From NCBI RefSeq assembly GCF_923868895.1, contig NZ_OV350343.1, positions 62,001 to 126,000 of the forward strand: a stretch of DNA of 64,000 bases, given 5' to 3'. Under the pieces are notes generated by a model that was not told the DNA's origin, searched no databases, and saw nothing but the letters and a program-made list of their open reading frames with translations. Shown here piece after piece: positions 56,560-64,000 of this stretch. The stretch comes from Halomonas sp. TD01. GTDB taxonomy: Bacteria > Pseudomonadota > Gammaproteobacteria > Pseudomonadales > Halomonadaceae. How positions within the stretch are numbered: the stretch's first letter is position 1; each line of letters opens with the position of its first letter. A program made the position numbers and the translations under genes.

Positions 56560-57171
56560 ATGGCAAGAAAAACCAAAGCGGAGGCTGCTGCAACTCGCGA
56601 AGCGCTGTTGGATGCGGCCGAAGAGGTGTTTTTCGCAAAAGGCGTAGCTCGCACATCGCTGGAGCAAATTGCTCGTCATGCTGACCTAACGCGCGGTGCT
56701 GTATATTGGCATTTTAAAAATAAAGGCGATCTTTTTATGGCGCTGGTGGAGCGTGTGCGTATGCCCTTCCAGTCGTTGATGGAAGAGGTCAACAATGCTG
56801 ACCCAACCGTCTCGCCCCTGGTAGCCATACAGCTTGCATGCCATGCCGGACTCAATCGCCTAGAGCAGCCTTCACATCAACGCATTTTATCGATTTTGCT
56901 GCATCGCTGTGAATTCTTTAGCGATATCAATCCGATTCAGATGCAAGATGAGATCGCAGACGAGTGTTTCGATGAAATGCTGTTGGTATTTCAATTGGCC
57001 AAGCAGCAGCAGTTGCTACGCGATGATCTAACCCCCGAAGTGGCAACGCGGCTTATGCAGGCGGCGCTGGGTGGCTTATTTCACGATTGGTTGCGAAATC
57101 CAGAATCTTTTTCACTGCGCGAACGCGGCGGTGAACTCATCGATAGCTTGATCACCATGATGAAGCGCTAA
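56560..57171 (+). CDS. TetR-family regulator, AcrR/TtgR type
   Basis: 203 aa. The N-terminus MARKTKAEAAATREALLDAA and helix-turn-helix SLEQIARHADLTRGAVYWHFKNKGDLF (residues about 33-59) are close to E. coli AcrR. The C-terminal ligand domain has the AcrR-type VERVRMPFQSLMEEV near 62-76 and a final FHDWLRNPESFSL. AcrR-type proteins repress RND efflux genes and are released by drugs or lipophilic compounds. An RND pump gene lies 4 kb to the right but separated by other genes, so the target could be that pump or the divergent metallohydrolase. GAGG is 10 nt upstream of the ATG. Confidence 0.88.
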   Translation: MARKTKAEAAATREALLDAAEEVFFAKGVARTSLEQIARHADLTRGAVYWHFKNKGDLFMALVERVRMPFQSLMEEVNNADPTVSPLVAIQLACHAGLNRLEQPSHQRILSILLHRCEFFSDINPIQMQDEIADECFDEMLLVFQLAKQQQLLRDDLTPEVATRLMQAALGGLFHDWLRNPESFSLRERGGELIDSLITMMKR

Positions 57172-57233
57172 CCATCTCGCTGCATTGCAGCAATACACCT
57201 ATACTGAGCGGATTGTCAGCATAGGATTATTTT

Positions 57234-58166
57234 ATGGATGCATTGGAATTTGTTCGTATCCGCGAACTTGATATCGCTGTGCGCATTTGGAATCCCGACG
57301 CACCCCGCACGCTAGTTGCATGGCATGGCCTTGCTCGCCACGGCGGTGATTTCGAAGCGTTGGCCCACCAGTTGGGCAGCGAATGGCGTATTCTTGCGCC
57401 AGATACGCCCGGGCGCGGCCTTTCAAGTTGGTCACTGTTTCCTGCCCACGACTATCTCTACAGCCACTACATGACCGTGGCGATAGGCGTGCTAGATCAT
57501 TTTCAATTAAAACAGGTCGACTGGCTGGGCACCTCCATGGGTGGGCTATTGGGCATGCTACTCGCTGCCGATAAAACGCATCGACATCGGATTTCTAGGC
57601 TTATCCTGAACGATGTTGGGCCTGAACTGAATAAAGATGGCCTAATCGCGCTCTCCGGTTACTTCAGCCTAACCCACCGTTTTACGAACTTTGCAGACCT
57701 ACAAAAAGAGCTGACACAGCACTACGCAAGCTTTGGGATTACCAATGATGCTGAATGGCGAGCGCTGGCATTGGGAAGCGCACGGCGACTACCTGATGGT
57801 AGCTGGACCTATCACTTCGACCCCCGTATTGGTGAGCAATTCATCCATGACACACCGCGAGACACATGGGCAGATTGGGCGAACATCCATTGCCCTGTGA
57901 TGGTGATTCGAGGTGCCGAATCAGCGCTACTGGATGCCGAAACGCTGCCACGTATGAAAGAGGTGCAACCCGGCTTAGTTACTTTCACAGCCCCAGGCTG
58001 TGGCCATGCTCCTATGCTCAATCATTCCGAACAAGTAACACCCCTTCGTCAGTTTCTCGACACGCCACTAAGCGCTTTCCCCCACAGCAACCCAACAAGC
58101 GCCTCCTCTACTTCGCACCCTATTGGCCAGTGGTTCATTAAGCAGTGGCGGCGCCTATTTGGCTAG
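57234..58166 (+). CDS. Alpha/beta hydrolase
   Basis: 310 aa. HGLARHGGDFEALAHQL near residues 27-43 is the oxyanion loop, LAPDTPGRGLSSW near 56-68, and nucleophile Ser lies in WLGTSMGGLLGML near 97-109. A catalytic Asp is likely in RGAESALLDAETLP near 222-235, and the His in FTAPGCGHAPML near 250-261. No signal peptide, so cytosolic. The fold is of the esterase / haloalkane dehalogenase / epoxide hydrolase-like group; substrate unknown. It follows the TetR-type gene by 62 bp on the same strand and could be co-transcribed. Confidence 0.85.
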   Translation: MDALEFVRIRELDIAVRIWNPDAPRTLVAWHGLARHGGDFEALAHQLGSEWRILAPDTPGRGLSSWSLFPAHDYLYSHYMTVAIGVLDHFQLKQVDWLGTSMGGLLGMLLAADKTHRHRISRLILNDVGPELNKDGLIALSGYFSLTHRFTNFADLQKELTQHYASFGITNDAEWRALALGSARRLPDGSWTYHFDPRIGEQFIHDTPRDTWADWANIHCPVMVIRGAESALLDAETLPRMKEVQPGLVTFTAPGCGHAPMLNHSEQVTPLRQFLDTPLSAFPHSNPTSASSTSHPIGQWFIKQWRRLFG

Positions 58167-58192
58167 ACAATACGTTGGCTAAACAACATTCG

Positions 58193-58870
58193 CTAGGTGG
58201 AATAGCCGTTCGAATGATGCTTGCGATGCAAGCGAAGCTTATTCACGCGAACACGCGTATCAAGATATTGCTGCTCAATCACACTGCGGTACGCGCCTTC
58301 GTCGGCTAGATACTTCACTAGCACTCGGCGCTCGCCAGCTTGCGGGCAATCCCCCGCTTTGCAGTGCAATTTGACTGCGCTGCTTGGTTCATTTGCCAAC
58401 TGAGCAGATGCGTATTCATCATTCTGGCGTTCTGAAACAACGACGGTAGCGCCCAATAAACAGCGACGTTTGAACGGCTGATAGCGATGAAGCGCGCGTT
58501 GTAATGAATGGCACACGGCTGCCGCAACTGGCGACGCAACCGCAAATGAGATCCACAGCACGAGCACGCCGACAGGCACCCGAAGCATACCCAGCGATAA
58601 CCAGCGGAGGGCTAATAACTCGATGGCCAACGAAATAGCACCCGCAAAAAGTACCAAAAAGCTTAACGCAAGCGTGGCAGGCACGCCCGCAAAGCCTAAA
58701 GACACAAGTGTGCTGGCCATGTGGTCGTCGCGCAGGCTATCACGTTCAAACAGCTCCAGCGGCGCAAGCCTGATTAAAACCAGTAGCCAATAGAGCGCTA
58801 TCAATGCCAACAAGAAGGTAAAGACAACCGTTGGAAACTGCAGTGCAGCGGAAACAAGTGATTGCATCAT
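58193..58870 (-). CDS. YqiJ-like (DUF1449) inner-membrane protein
   Basis: 225 aa from the ATG at 58870, preceded by GGAGGAG about 8 nt upstream; a TTG seven codons earlier overlaps that ribosome-binding site and is unlikely. Three membrane helices: TVVFTFLLALIALYWLLVL (residues about 14-32), ATLALSFLVLFAGAISLAIE near 62-81, and VGVLVLWISFAVASPVAAAV near 93-112. A soluble C-terminal OB-fold-like part follows (LLGATVVVSERQNDEYASAQL, RRVLVKYLADEGAYRSV). This order resembles E. coli YqiJ, which usually neighbours the flotillin-like YqiK; no flotillin gene is present here. Family call from recall, moderate. Confidence 0.7.
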   Translation of the reverse strand: MMQSLVSAALQFPTVVFTFLLALIALYWLLVLIRLAPLELFERDSLRDDHMASTLVSLGFAGVPATLALSFLVLFAGAISLAIELLALRWLSLGMLRVPVGVLVLWISFAVASPVAAAVCHSLQRALHRYQPFKRRCLLGATVVVSERQNDEYASAQLANEPSSAVKLHCKAGDCPQAGERRVLVKYLADEGAYRSVIEQQYLDTRVRVNKLRLHRKHHSNGYST

Positions 58871-59050
58871 GGCGTGTTCTCCTCCAGACAAAGCCTGGTG
58901 ATGTTTTCGCTTGACGTTATATTTATTAGCACAAGCTAAAAACAGGGTCTCTTTTAGCGTAGACCACCTTACGCGTTTATGCGTTTAGCTACCTTGACTC
59001 CCATCACTTATCGCCCAAAAGCTCTGCCCCGGGGCTTGTACGGAAACTGC

Positions 59051-59082
59051 CTCAACTCACCGCGCAAAGGCGGCGAGCTGAG
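59051..59082 (-). terminator. Oleate hydratase terminator
   Basis: On the minus strand a 13-bp stem with two G-U pairs (59051-59063 with 59070-59082, 6-nt loop) lies 33 nt past the oleate hydratase stop and is followed by GCAGTTTCC. The 245-bp gap to the YqiJ-like gene holds no other gene. Confidence 0.6.
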
Positions 59083-59114
59083 ACAACCAATTAACTAAGC
59101 AAGATTAGCCACAA

Positions 59115-61136
59115 TTAGCGCCGCCCCCGCAACTTATCCCTTAGTTCCTGAAACCGGCTTTTCACTTCATCAAGGGTATGGTTTTCGCCCAACAAACTAC
59201 GAACAGCCTGAAGCTGATGCTCAAACAACCCATGATGGTGGAGATCATTTGGGGTTTCCTCCCGGCCAAGCGGCAGAATATTCTCAAAGTAGGTTCCCCC
59301 CAGAATACGCCGTAAAACACCTTCACCCATAAATGCTTCGTCACTATTAAGAGTACGAGTTGCCCGTAACAAGCGACGCACATCGTATTGACCGGGATAG
59401 ATATCCGGCACCTGTTTCTTGAGCCCGAGCAAGCTATAGGCACCAATACGGGCAGTTCTTACCGAGCTTTCCAGGGTGAACACAACGTCGTTATGGGTTT
59501 CTACAAACTGCCCCATGCAGGCAAGGTTGGTGCAACCTTCAGGCACTACGCTGGGGCGATCCCCCTTGGCTCTTGGCATGAATTGAGCGGTGATATAAGG
59601 CATTAGCGCGATACGCGTTTTGGTGGCAGCCAGTATAGCGTCGAGCTGATCAATCAAGCCAAGGTGATAACACATCTCGGTCAGCACTTCTTTCCCAGTG
59701 CACTCAGGCATTGGCTTTTTGACATAATCGCCGGGCTTGTCCATCAACAATGCGTATGTCCATAGCACAATCACATCATCGGGCTGGTCGGGGAAGTGTG
59801 GCTGGCGATTACAGGTAAAGCTCATTAACCAGGAAGAGTCTGTAAAGGTGATAATCCCGCCTGTAGCCGTGAACCCTGAATAAGGGTCATTAACCGACAG
59901 TTCTTTAAGTTTATCCATCAGAGGCGAAGGCTTACAGGTAAGCGTTACTGACTCCCAGGTAGAGCGTGGAACGTCCCCGCAGAACTTTTCTGGCTTCCCG
60001 AAGATATCGGATTTTTCTGCGAGATTCTTCCACAGTTGCCAGCCTGATCCCTCGCCAGCCTGCACGTTGTCTTTCAACTGTGGAACGGTGTCATCATCGC
60101 CATAAGCAGTATCTTCGGTCATCGAACCAGTGGTGACAAACACCAAGTCGCGGGGGCCGACTGGGATAGTTTTACCGCCGTTACTGCCATGGCACTGAAT
60201 CGTGGTGACGGTTCTCCTGCCGCCTTCCAGAGTCTCCATGTCTAGATTTTCGACAACCGTGTCGTACTCAACCTTCACCCCCTGATCCTTCAGCCAACTC
60301 ATCAGTGGCCGGACAAAACTGTCGAACTGGTTGTACTTCGGAAACACCAGCGACGTCATATCGTTAAGCCCATCCATCAAGTGCAGAAAGCGATGCATGT
60401 ACAGTTTCATTTCAAGTGCTGAATGCCAGTTCTGGAAGGCAAACATAGTGCGCCAGAAGGTATAGAAATTAGTTTCCAGGAATCCCTCACTGAACCACTG
60501 CTCTACGCTGACATCATCCAAATCCTCTTTGCGCGCTAGCAGTAGCTTGACGACTTCCAACTGCTGGCGTTTGGAGAGGTTCATGGTGGAGAAGTCTTTG
60601 ATCTGACCCTGCTTTTCCAACAGGCGCGCTTTTGACCAGTTTTTGTCGGCGTCATTAACGATGCGATACTCATCCAGCACAGTAAATGGTGGCGGCAACT
60701 CCAGAGCCGGTATTTCCGAGAAGACGTCCCAGAAATTCTGGTAGGTCATCTCCATTTCACGGCCTCCACGCACGATATAGCCTTCTTCCGCGTTGCCAGC
60801 ACCATCCAGCGAGCCACCTTCTATGCTCTGCTCCTCTAGGAAGGTGATATTGCCAGCCGGCATGTGGCCGTCACGAATCAGGAAGAAGGCAGCAGACAAC
60901 CCTGCAATGCCGCCGCCAACGATCCAGGCATGACGCCCCTCAATACCGTCGGTTGGAAGCGGGCGATTGTTGGTGTAGCTGCCATGTAGATCGGCGGGTG
61001 GAAATGGCGTGTCGACACCGTTGTGTAAGTGTCTTGATGAGGCGTCTGGCGCAATATCGAGAGGCTGCTTCTCTAGTGCATCAATATGGGCTTTCAGCTT
61101 TGAAACAGATGCTGTTGAGGCGTTAGATTTACTCAT
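59115..61136 (-). CDS. Oleate hydratase (myosin-cross-reactive antigen family)
   Basis: 673 aa FAD-dependent enzyme. Nucleotide-binding [22 protein letters not shown] lies at residues about 69-90, the FAD-contact [17 protein letters not shown] near 98-114, and the family hallmark [16 protein letters not shown] near 123-138. The catalytic-type Glu falls in the [13 protein letters not shown] segment. It hydrates cis-9 double bonds of unsaturated fatty acids to 10-hydroxy acids, linked to fatty-acid detoxification or membrane-lipid stress. Monocistronic, with its own terminator and a 204-bp upstream gap. Family call is firm. Confidence 0.93.
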   Translation of the reverse strand: MSKSNASTASVSKLKAHIDALEKQPLDIAPDASSRHLHNGVDTPFPPADLHGSYTNNRPLPTDGIEGRHAWIVGGGIAGLSAAFFLIRDGHMPAGNITFLEEQSIEGGSLDGAGNAEEGYIVRGGREMEMTYQNFWDVFSEIPALELPPPFTVLDEYRIVNDADKNWSKARLLEKQGQIKDFSTMNLSKRQQLEVVKLLLARKEDLDDVSVEQWFSEGFLETNFYTFWRTMFAFQNWHSALEMKLYMHRFLHLMDGLNDMTSLVFPKYNQFDSFVRPLMSWLKDQGVKVEYDTVVENLDMETLEGGRRTVTTIQCHGSNGGKTIPVGPRDLVFVTTGSMTEDTAYGDDDTVPQLKDNVQAGEGSGWQLWKNLAEKSDIFGKPEKFCGDVPRSTWESVTLTCKPSPLMDKLKELSVNDPYSGFTATGGIITFTDSSWLMSFTCNRQPHFPDQPDDVIVLWTYALLMDKPGDYVKKPMPECTGKEVLTEMCYHLGLIDQLDAILAATKTRIALMPYITAQFMPRAKGDRPSVVPEGCTNLACMGQFVETHNDVVFTLESSVRTARIGAYSLLGLKKQVPDIYPGQYDVRRLLRATRTLNSDEAFMGEGVLRRILGGTYFENILPLGREETPNDLHHHGLFEHQLQAVRSLLGENHTLDEVKSRFQELRDKLRGRR

Positions 61137-61286
61137 TGATAGATATCCTTTTCTGGGTAGCCACTATCAATTAAGTGTAGTTTAAAAAACTCACTAAACG
61201 CTTAAAACCATAAATAATTAACACAGAAATCCATCTAAGCAGCAGTATTTATTACAAATACCGGAAACAACAGAGATAACGCATTC

Positions 61287-61319
61287 AAAAAAACGGGCAC
61301 CCTGAAAACAGGGTGCCCG
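61287..61319 (-). terminator. Strong terminator of the RND pump gene
   Basis: A perfect 11-bp GC-rich stem (61294-61304 with 61309-61319) with an AAAA loop is followed on the minus strand by seven T (61287-61293), 21 nt past the stop. A textbook intrinsic terminator. Confidence 0.95.
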
Positions 61320-61340
61320 CTAGCAAGCCGCTAAACAGCG

Positions 61341-64000
61341 TTACGGTTGGTCGTGACCTAGCGCTGCCTGCTCGTTGTTACCATCCCGGTCAGGGTGGCG
61401 TTTGCGATAGAGCCAATCGGAGACCGTGGCAATCATTGCGTAGAAGCTTGGAATAAACAGGCTTCCTAGCACGGCAACAGATGCCATACCGACCGCAACG
61501 GTGGTACCTATGTGGTGACTGCTCACATCACTTGCGCCAGAGGCCAGTGCCAACGGCAAGGTGCCGAAGATAAAGGCCAGCGAGGTCATGACGATGGGAC
61601 GGAAGCGAAGCTCTGCAGCAGTAATCGCTGCTTCACGAATCGACTTGCCCTGCTCTTTGCGCTGCATCTCAGCAAACTCGACAATTAATATCGCGTTCTT
61701 AGCAGCCAAGCCAACGACCACCAGCATCCCAATCTGGACATAAACACTGGTGTCCAGGCCGCGCAGCACAATGCCACCAATCCCCCCTAAGAAGGCGAAC
61801 GGCGTGGCGGTTAGTACTGCGAGAGGAAGCGACCAACTTTCATACTGCGCCGCCAGGATCAAGAACACCATCAAGATACCAAACACGATAGCAAGCGTGG
61901 CGGTATTACCAAGGTTAGACTCTTGGTACGCCGTACCTGTCCAGCCCATGCCCCAGTTTCTACCTAGCGTTTCCTGAACCACTTCCTCCATGGCTTCAAT
62001 AGCCTGTGCAGAGCTGTAACCTGGCGCTGGGTTGCCTTGGAACTGAGCGCCCGCATAAACACCGAAACGGGAGACCACCGATGGGCCAGTTTGGCGTTCA
62101 AGCGTTACAAACTCGGAAAGCGGAATACGCTCGCCATTGCCACCGCGCACATAAACACTACTGACATCATCCGGTGTTTTACGGAATTCATCTTCATTCT
62201 GTAAATAGACCTGGAAGTTGCGGTTTTGGTAGCTAAAGAAGTTAACAAAACCATTACCAAAGGTATTGGCTAGCGCTGAGTTGATATTTTCAAGAGCAAC
62301 GCCATAGCTGAGTGCTTTTTGCTGGTCTATATCCGCACGGTAAGAAGGTACGTTGACATTAAATGTCGTGAATACGCGACTCAGAGCCGGATGCTGGTTA
62401 GCTGCCTGCATAATTTGCAATGACGCTTGATAAAGCTCACGCGTGGAAGCACCCTCAAAAGATTGCAAGTAGCCAGTGAAGCCACCCGTTGTCGAGAGTC
62501 CCATTATTGGCGGCACGTTAAACGCCATCGCCGAACCACCATCAATGCTCGCGCCCAGCTGCATGATACGGCCTACCAATTCATTCGCGGTTAGATCTCG
62601 CTCAGCCCAGGTTTTCATGTTGATAAACATGATGCCACGCGCCGTATTAACCGCGCTCGACAGAATGTCATAACCTGCGACCGCAGAGGAGTACTCAACG
62701 CCAGGAATAGCTTCTATCTGTGAACTGAGCTCGGCCATGTAAGCTTGCGTTCGGCTAAGTGACGCGGCATCTGGCAAGGAAACGCTGACCAGCACGATAC
62801 CTTGGTCAGTTTCCGGCACTAGCGTGGAAGGCGTATTCGCATAGAGCCAGTAAGAACCAGCCCCCACCGCCACAGTTAGCGCGAGCGCTAACACCCAGAA
62901 GCGCACCAACTTTTTCACGAACCACATATAAACGGCGGTAAAGCCAGCGAAGAAGCGGTCAAACAGACGCAGCGGCGTGGTAATCGCACGCCGAAACGCG
63001 GACTGTTTCGTTTTATGCAGGTTATGCTTAATAAAGATAGCCGACAGCGCGGGGGTGAATGTCAGTGCCATCAACGCTGACAGCGCCACCGATATCGCCA
63101 CGGTAATCGCAAACTGCTGATAAATTTGCCCGGTAAAACCACCCAAAAATGCTACCGGCACAAATACCGCCGCCATAATAAGCGACGTGGCAATAACTGG
63201 GCCACCGACCTCTTTCATCGCGCGAATAGTCGCATCACGCACCGAAATATCGTCTTCTTCGCTCAGTACCCGCTCGACGTTCTCGACCACCAGAATCGCA
63301 TCGTCCACTACTATCCCTATCGATAGCACCAGGGCGAAAAGCGTTAGCAGGTTGATTGAGAAGCCAAACAAGTAAAAGCCCGCAAAGGTGCCGATAACCG
63401 ACACCGGCACGACCGACATAGCAATGACCGTAAAGCGCCAGTTCTGCAAGAAGATAAACAGAATAACGATAACGATCAGGAACGCTTCGATGAAGGTCTT
63501 TAGTACCGTTTCTACGGATGCATCAATAAACAGAGTGGTGTCATAAGGCGTTACATACTCAAGCCCTGGCGGGAAACGCCCCGAAAGCTCTTCCATGGTG
63601 GTGCGTACCGCATCTGCAGTTTCCAGCGCGTTTGCACCAGGTTGCTGGTTAATAATAATTGGCGTCATGGTGGCGCCGTTTAAGCGAGCATCCACGCCAT
63701 AGAACGAAGCGCCCAACTCAATACGCGCCACATCCTCTAGCCGCAGCGAAGAGCCGTCCGGGTTGGTGCGCAGGAAGATATTGCGGAAATCATCAGTGCC
63801 CGACAAACGCCCGCCGGCGGTAATCGTATAGGTATAGGCGCGCGGTTCGCTTTGTGGCGTTGCCGCTAAGTTACCCGCAGGAATCTCGGTGTTCTGCGCA
63901 CGAATAGCACTGGCCACTTCACTGGGCGTAAGGTTGTACTGAGCCAGCTTATCGGGATCCATCCACACCCGCATAGCAAACTCACCACCACCCAACACTT
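61341..64000 (-). CDS. RND multidrug efflux permease (AcrB/MexB, HAE1 family), N-terminus beyond the window
   Basis: The frame is open through the right edge (886 codons visible of about 1,040). It begins in the porter domain (EFAMRVWMDPDKLAQYNLTPSEV) and continues through membrane helices 2-12. The proton-relay Asp pair is in SIGIVVDDAILVVENVERVL, near visible residue 240, and the conserved GLAAKNAILIVEFAE lies in the second half. It would pump drugs, detergents or fatty acids from periplasm and membrane through a tripartite complex. The membrane-fusion protein gene probably lies just beyond the right edge on the same strand. The C-terminus ends RDGNNEQAALGHDQP, followed by a strong terminator, so no outer-membrane channel gene follows. 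Confidence 0.94.
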   Translation of the reverse strand, partial: VLGGGEFAMRVWMDPDKLAQYNLTPSEVASAIRAQNTEIPAGNLAATPQSEPRAYTYTITAGGRLSGTDDFRNIFLRTNPDGSSLRLEDVARIELGASFYGVDARLNGATMTPIIINQQPGANALETADAVRTTMEELSGRFPPGLEYVTPYDTTLFIDASVETVLKTFIEAFLIVIVILFIFLQNWRFTVIAMSVVPVSVIGTFAGFYLFGFSINLLTLFALVLSIGIVVDDAILVVENVERVLSEEDDISVRDATIRAMKEVGGPVIATSLIMAAVFVPVAFLGGFTGQIYQQFAITVAISVALSALMALTFTPALSAIFIKHNLHKTKQSAFRRAITTPLRLFDRFFAGFTAVYMWFVKKLVRFWVLALALTVAVGAGSYWLYANTPSTLVPETDQGIVLVSVSLPDAASLSRTQAYMAELSSQIEAIPGVEYSSAVAGYDILSSAVNTARGIMFINMKTWAERDLTANELVGRIMQLGASIDGGSAMAFNVPPIMGLSTTGGFTGYLQSFEGASTRELYQASLQIMQAANQHPALSRVFTTFNVNVPSYRADIDQQKALSYGVALENINSALANTFGNGFVNFFSYQNRNFQVYLQNEDEFRKTPDDVSSVYVRGGNGERIPLSEFVTLERQTGPSVVSRFGVYAGAQFQGNPAPGYSSAQAIEAMEEVVQETLGRNWGMGWTGTAYQESNLGNTATLAIVFGILMVFLILAAQYESWSLPLAVLTATPFAFLGGIGGIVLRGLDTSVYVQIGMLVVVGLAAKNAILIVEFAEMQRKEQGKSIREAAITAAELRFRPIVMTSLAFIFGTLPLALASGASDVSSHHIGTTVAVGMASVAVLGSLFIPSFYAMIATVSDWLYRKRHPDRDGNNEQAALGHDQP

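Overview
The window looks like chromosomal DNA from a halophilic gammaproteobacterium of the Halomonas / Vreelandella type. This is inferred from protein similarity recalled from memory, the moderately GC-rich coding sequence, the many acidic proteins, and the neighbourhoods (Pseudomonas-like glucose transport and regulation, a Pseudomonas-like fused GlcNAc PTS, a complete sdh-suc-gltA block). No phage, integrative element or intact insertion sequence was seen.

Layout. 1-2.2 kb: the 5' part of a large DUF1266 protein gene (minus). 2.4-6.4 kb: a small stress membrane protein, a hexose-6-phosphate mutarotase, and a three-gene unit (62-aa membrane protein, YcjX, YcjF). 6.4-13.3 kb (minus): a two-component system followed by a four-gene sugar ABC importer resembling Pseudomonas GltR/GtrS plus GtsABCD, with a large cruciform-type repeat between the last two importer genes. 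13.4-14.2 kb: a HAD phosphatase. 14.3-25.9 kb (minus): a chitin-oligosaccharide / N-acetylglucosamine utilisation locus read as nagR-nagA-nagB-type isomerase-EIIA/HPr/EI fusion-EIICB-OprD-type porin-GH20 hexosaminidase. It covers outer-membrane entry, periplasmic hydrolysis, PTS uptake, deacetylation and deamination to fructose-6-phosphate. A five-unit 11-bp repeat array sits over the nagR promoter.

26-32 kb: RNase II, a cytosolic PHB-depolymerase-type esterase with a CopG-type regulator and a two-site palindromic operator, then a GT4 glycosyltransferase overlapping a flippase-like membrane protein. 32.2-45.9 kb: the TCA core. Succinate dehydrogenase (sdhCDAB), 2-oxoglutarate dehydrogenase (sucA, sucB with two lipoyl domains), lpd and succinyl-CoA synthetase (sucCD) all read leftward. 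Citrate synthase diverges rightward from a shared 476-bp promoter region.

46-50 kb: a beta-hydroxyacid dehydrogenase, a 420-bp gene-free stretch with DnaA-box-like and AT-rich sequence, tRNA-Glu and tRNA-Ala, gltX, an XRE regulator and a lipoprotein. 51-55 kb: a VapBC45-like DUF433 / PIN-like toxin-antitoxin pair, dusA, and a catalase with an OxyR-like site upstream. 55.3-64 kb: an AstE/AspA-family hydrolase next to a 5 x 7-bp tandem repeat, an AcrR-type TetR regulator, an alpha/beta hydrolase, a YqiJ/DUF1449-type membrane protein, oleate hydratase, and most of an RND efflux pump gene running off the right edge.

Most of the window is housekeeping or catabolic metabolism. The more unusual signals are regulatory or repeat structures: the 11-bp iterons, the CopG operator pair, the sucA leader repeats, the cruciform repeat, the OxyR-like site and the origin-like region. 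Added to these are the degenerate second EIIB domain and the toxin-antitoxin pair. I did not find a clearly new multi-gene system.
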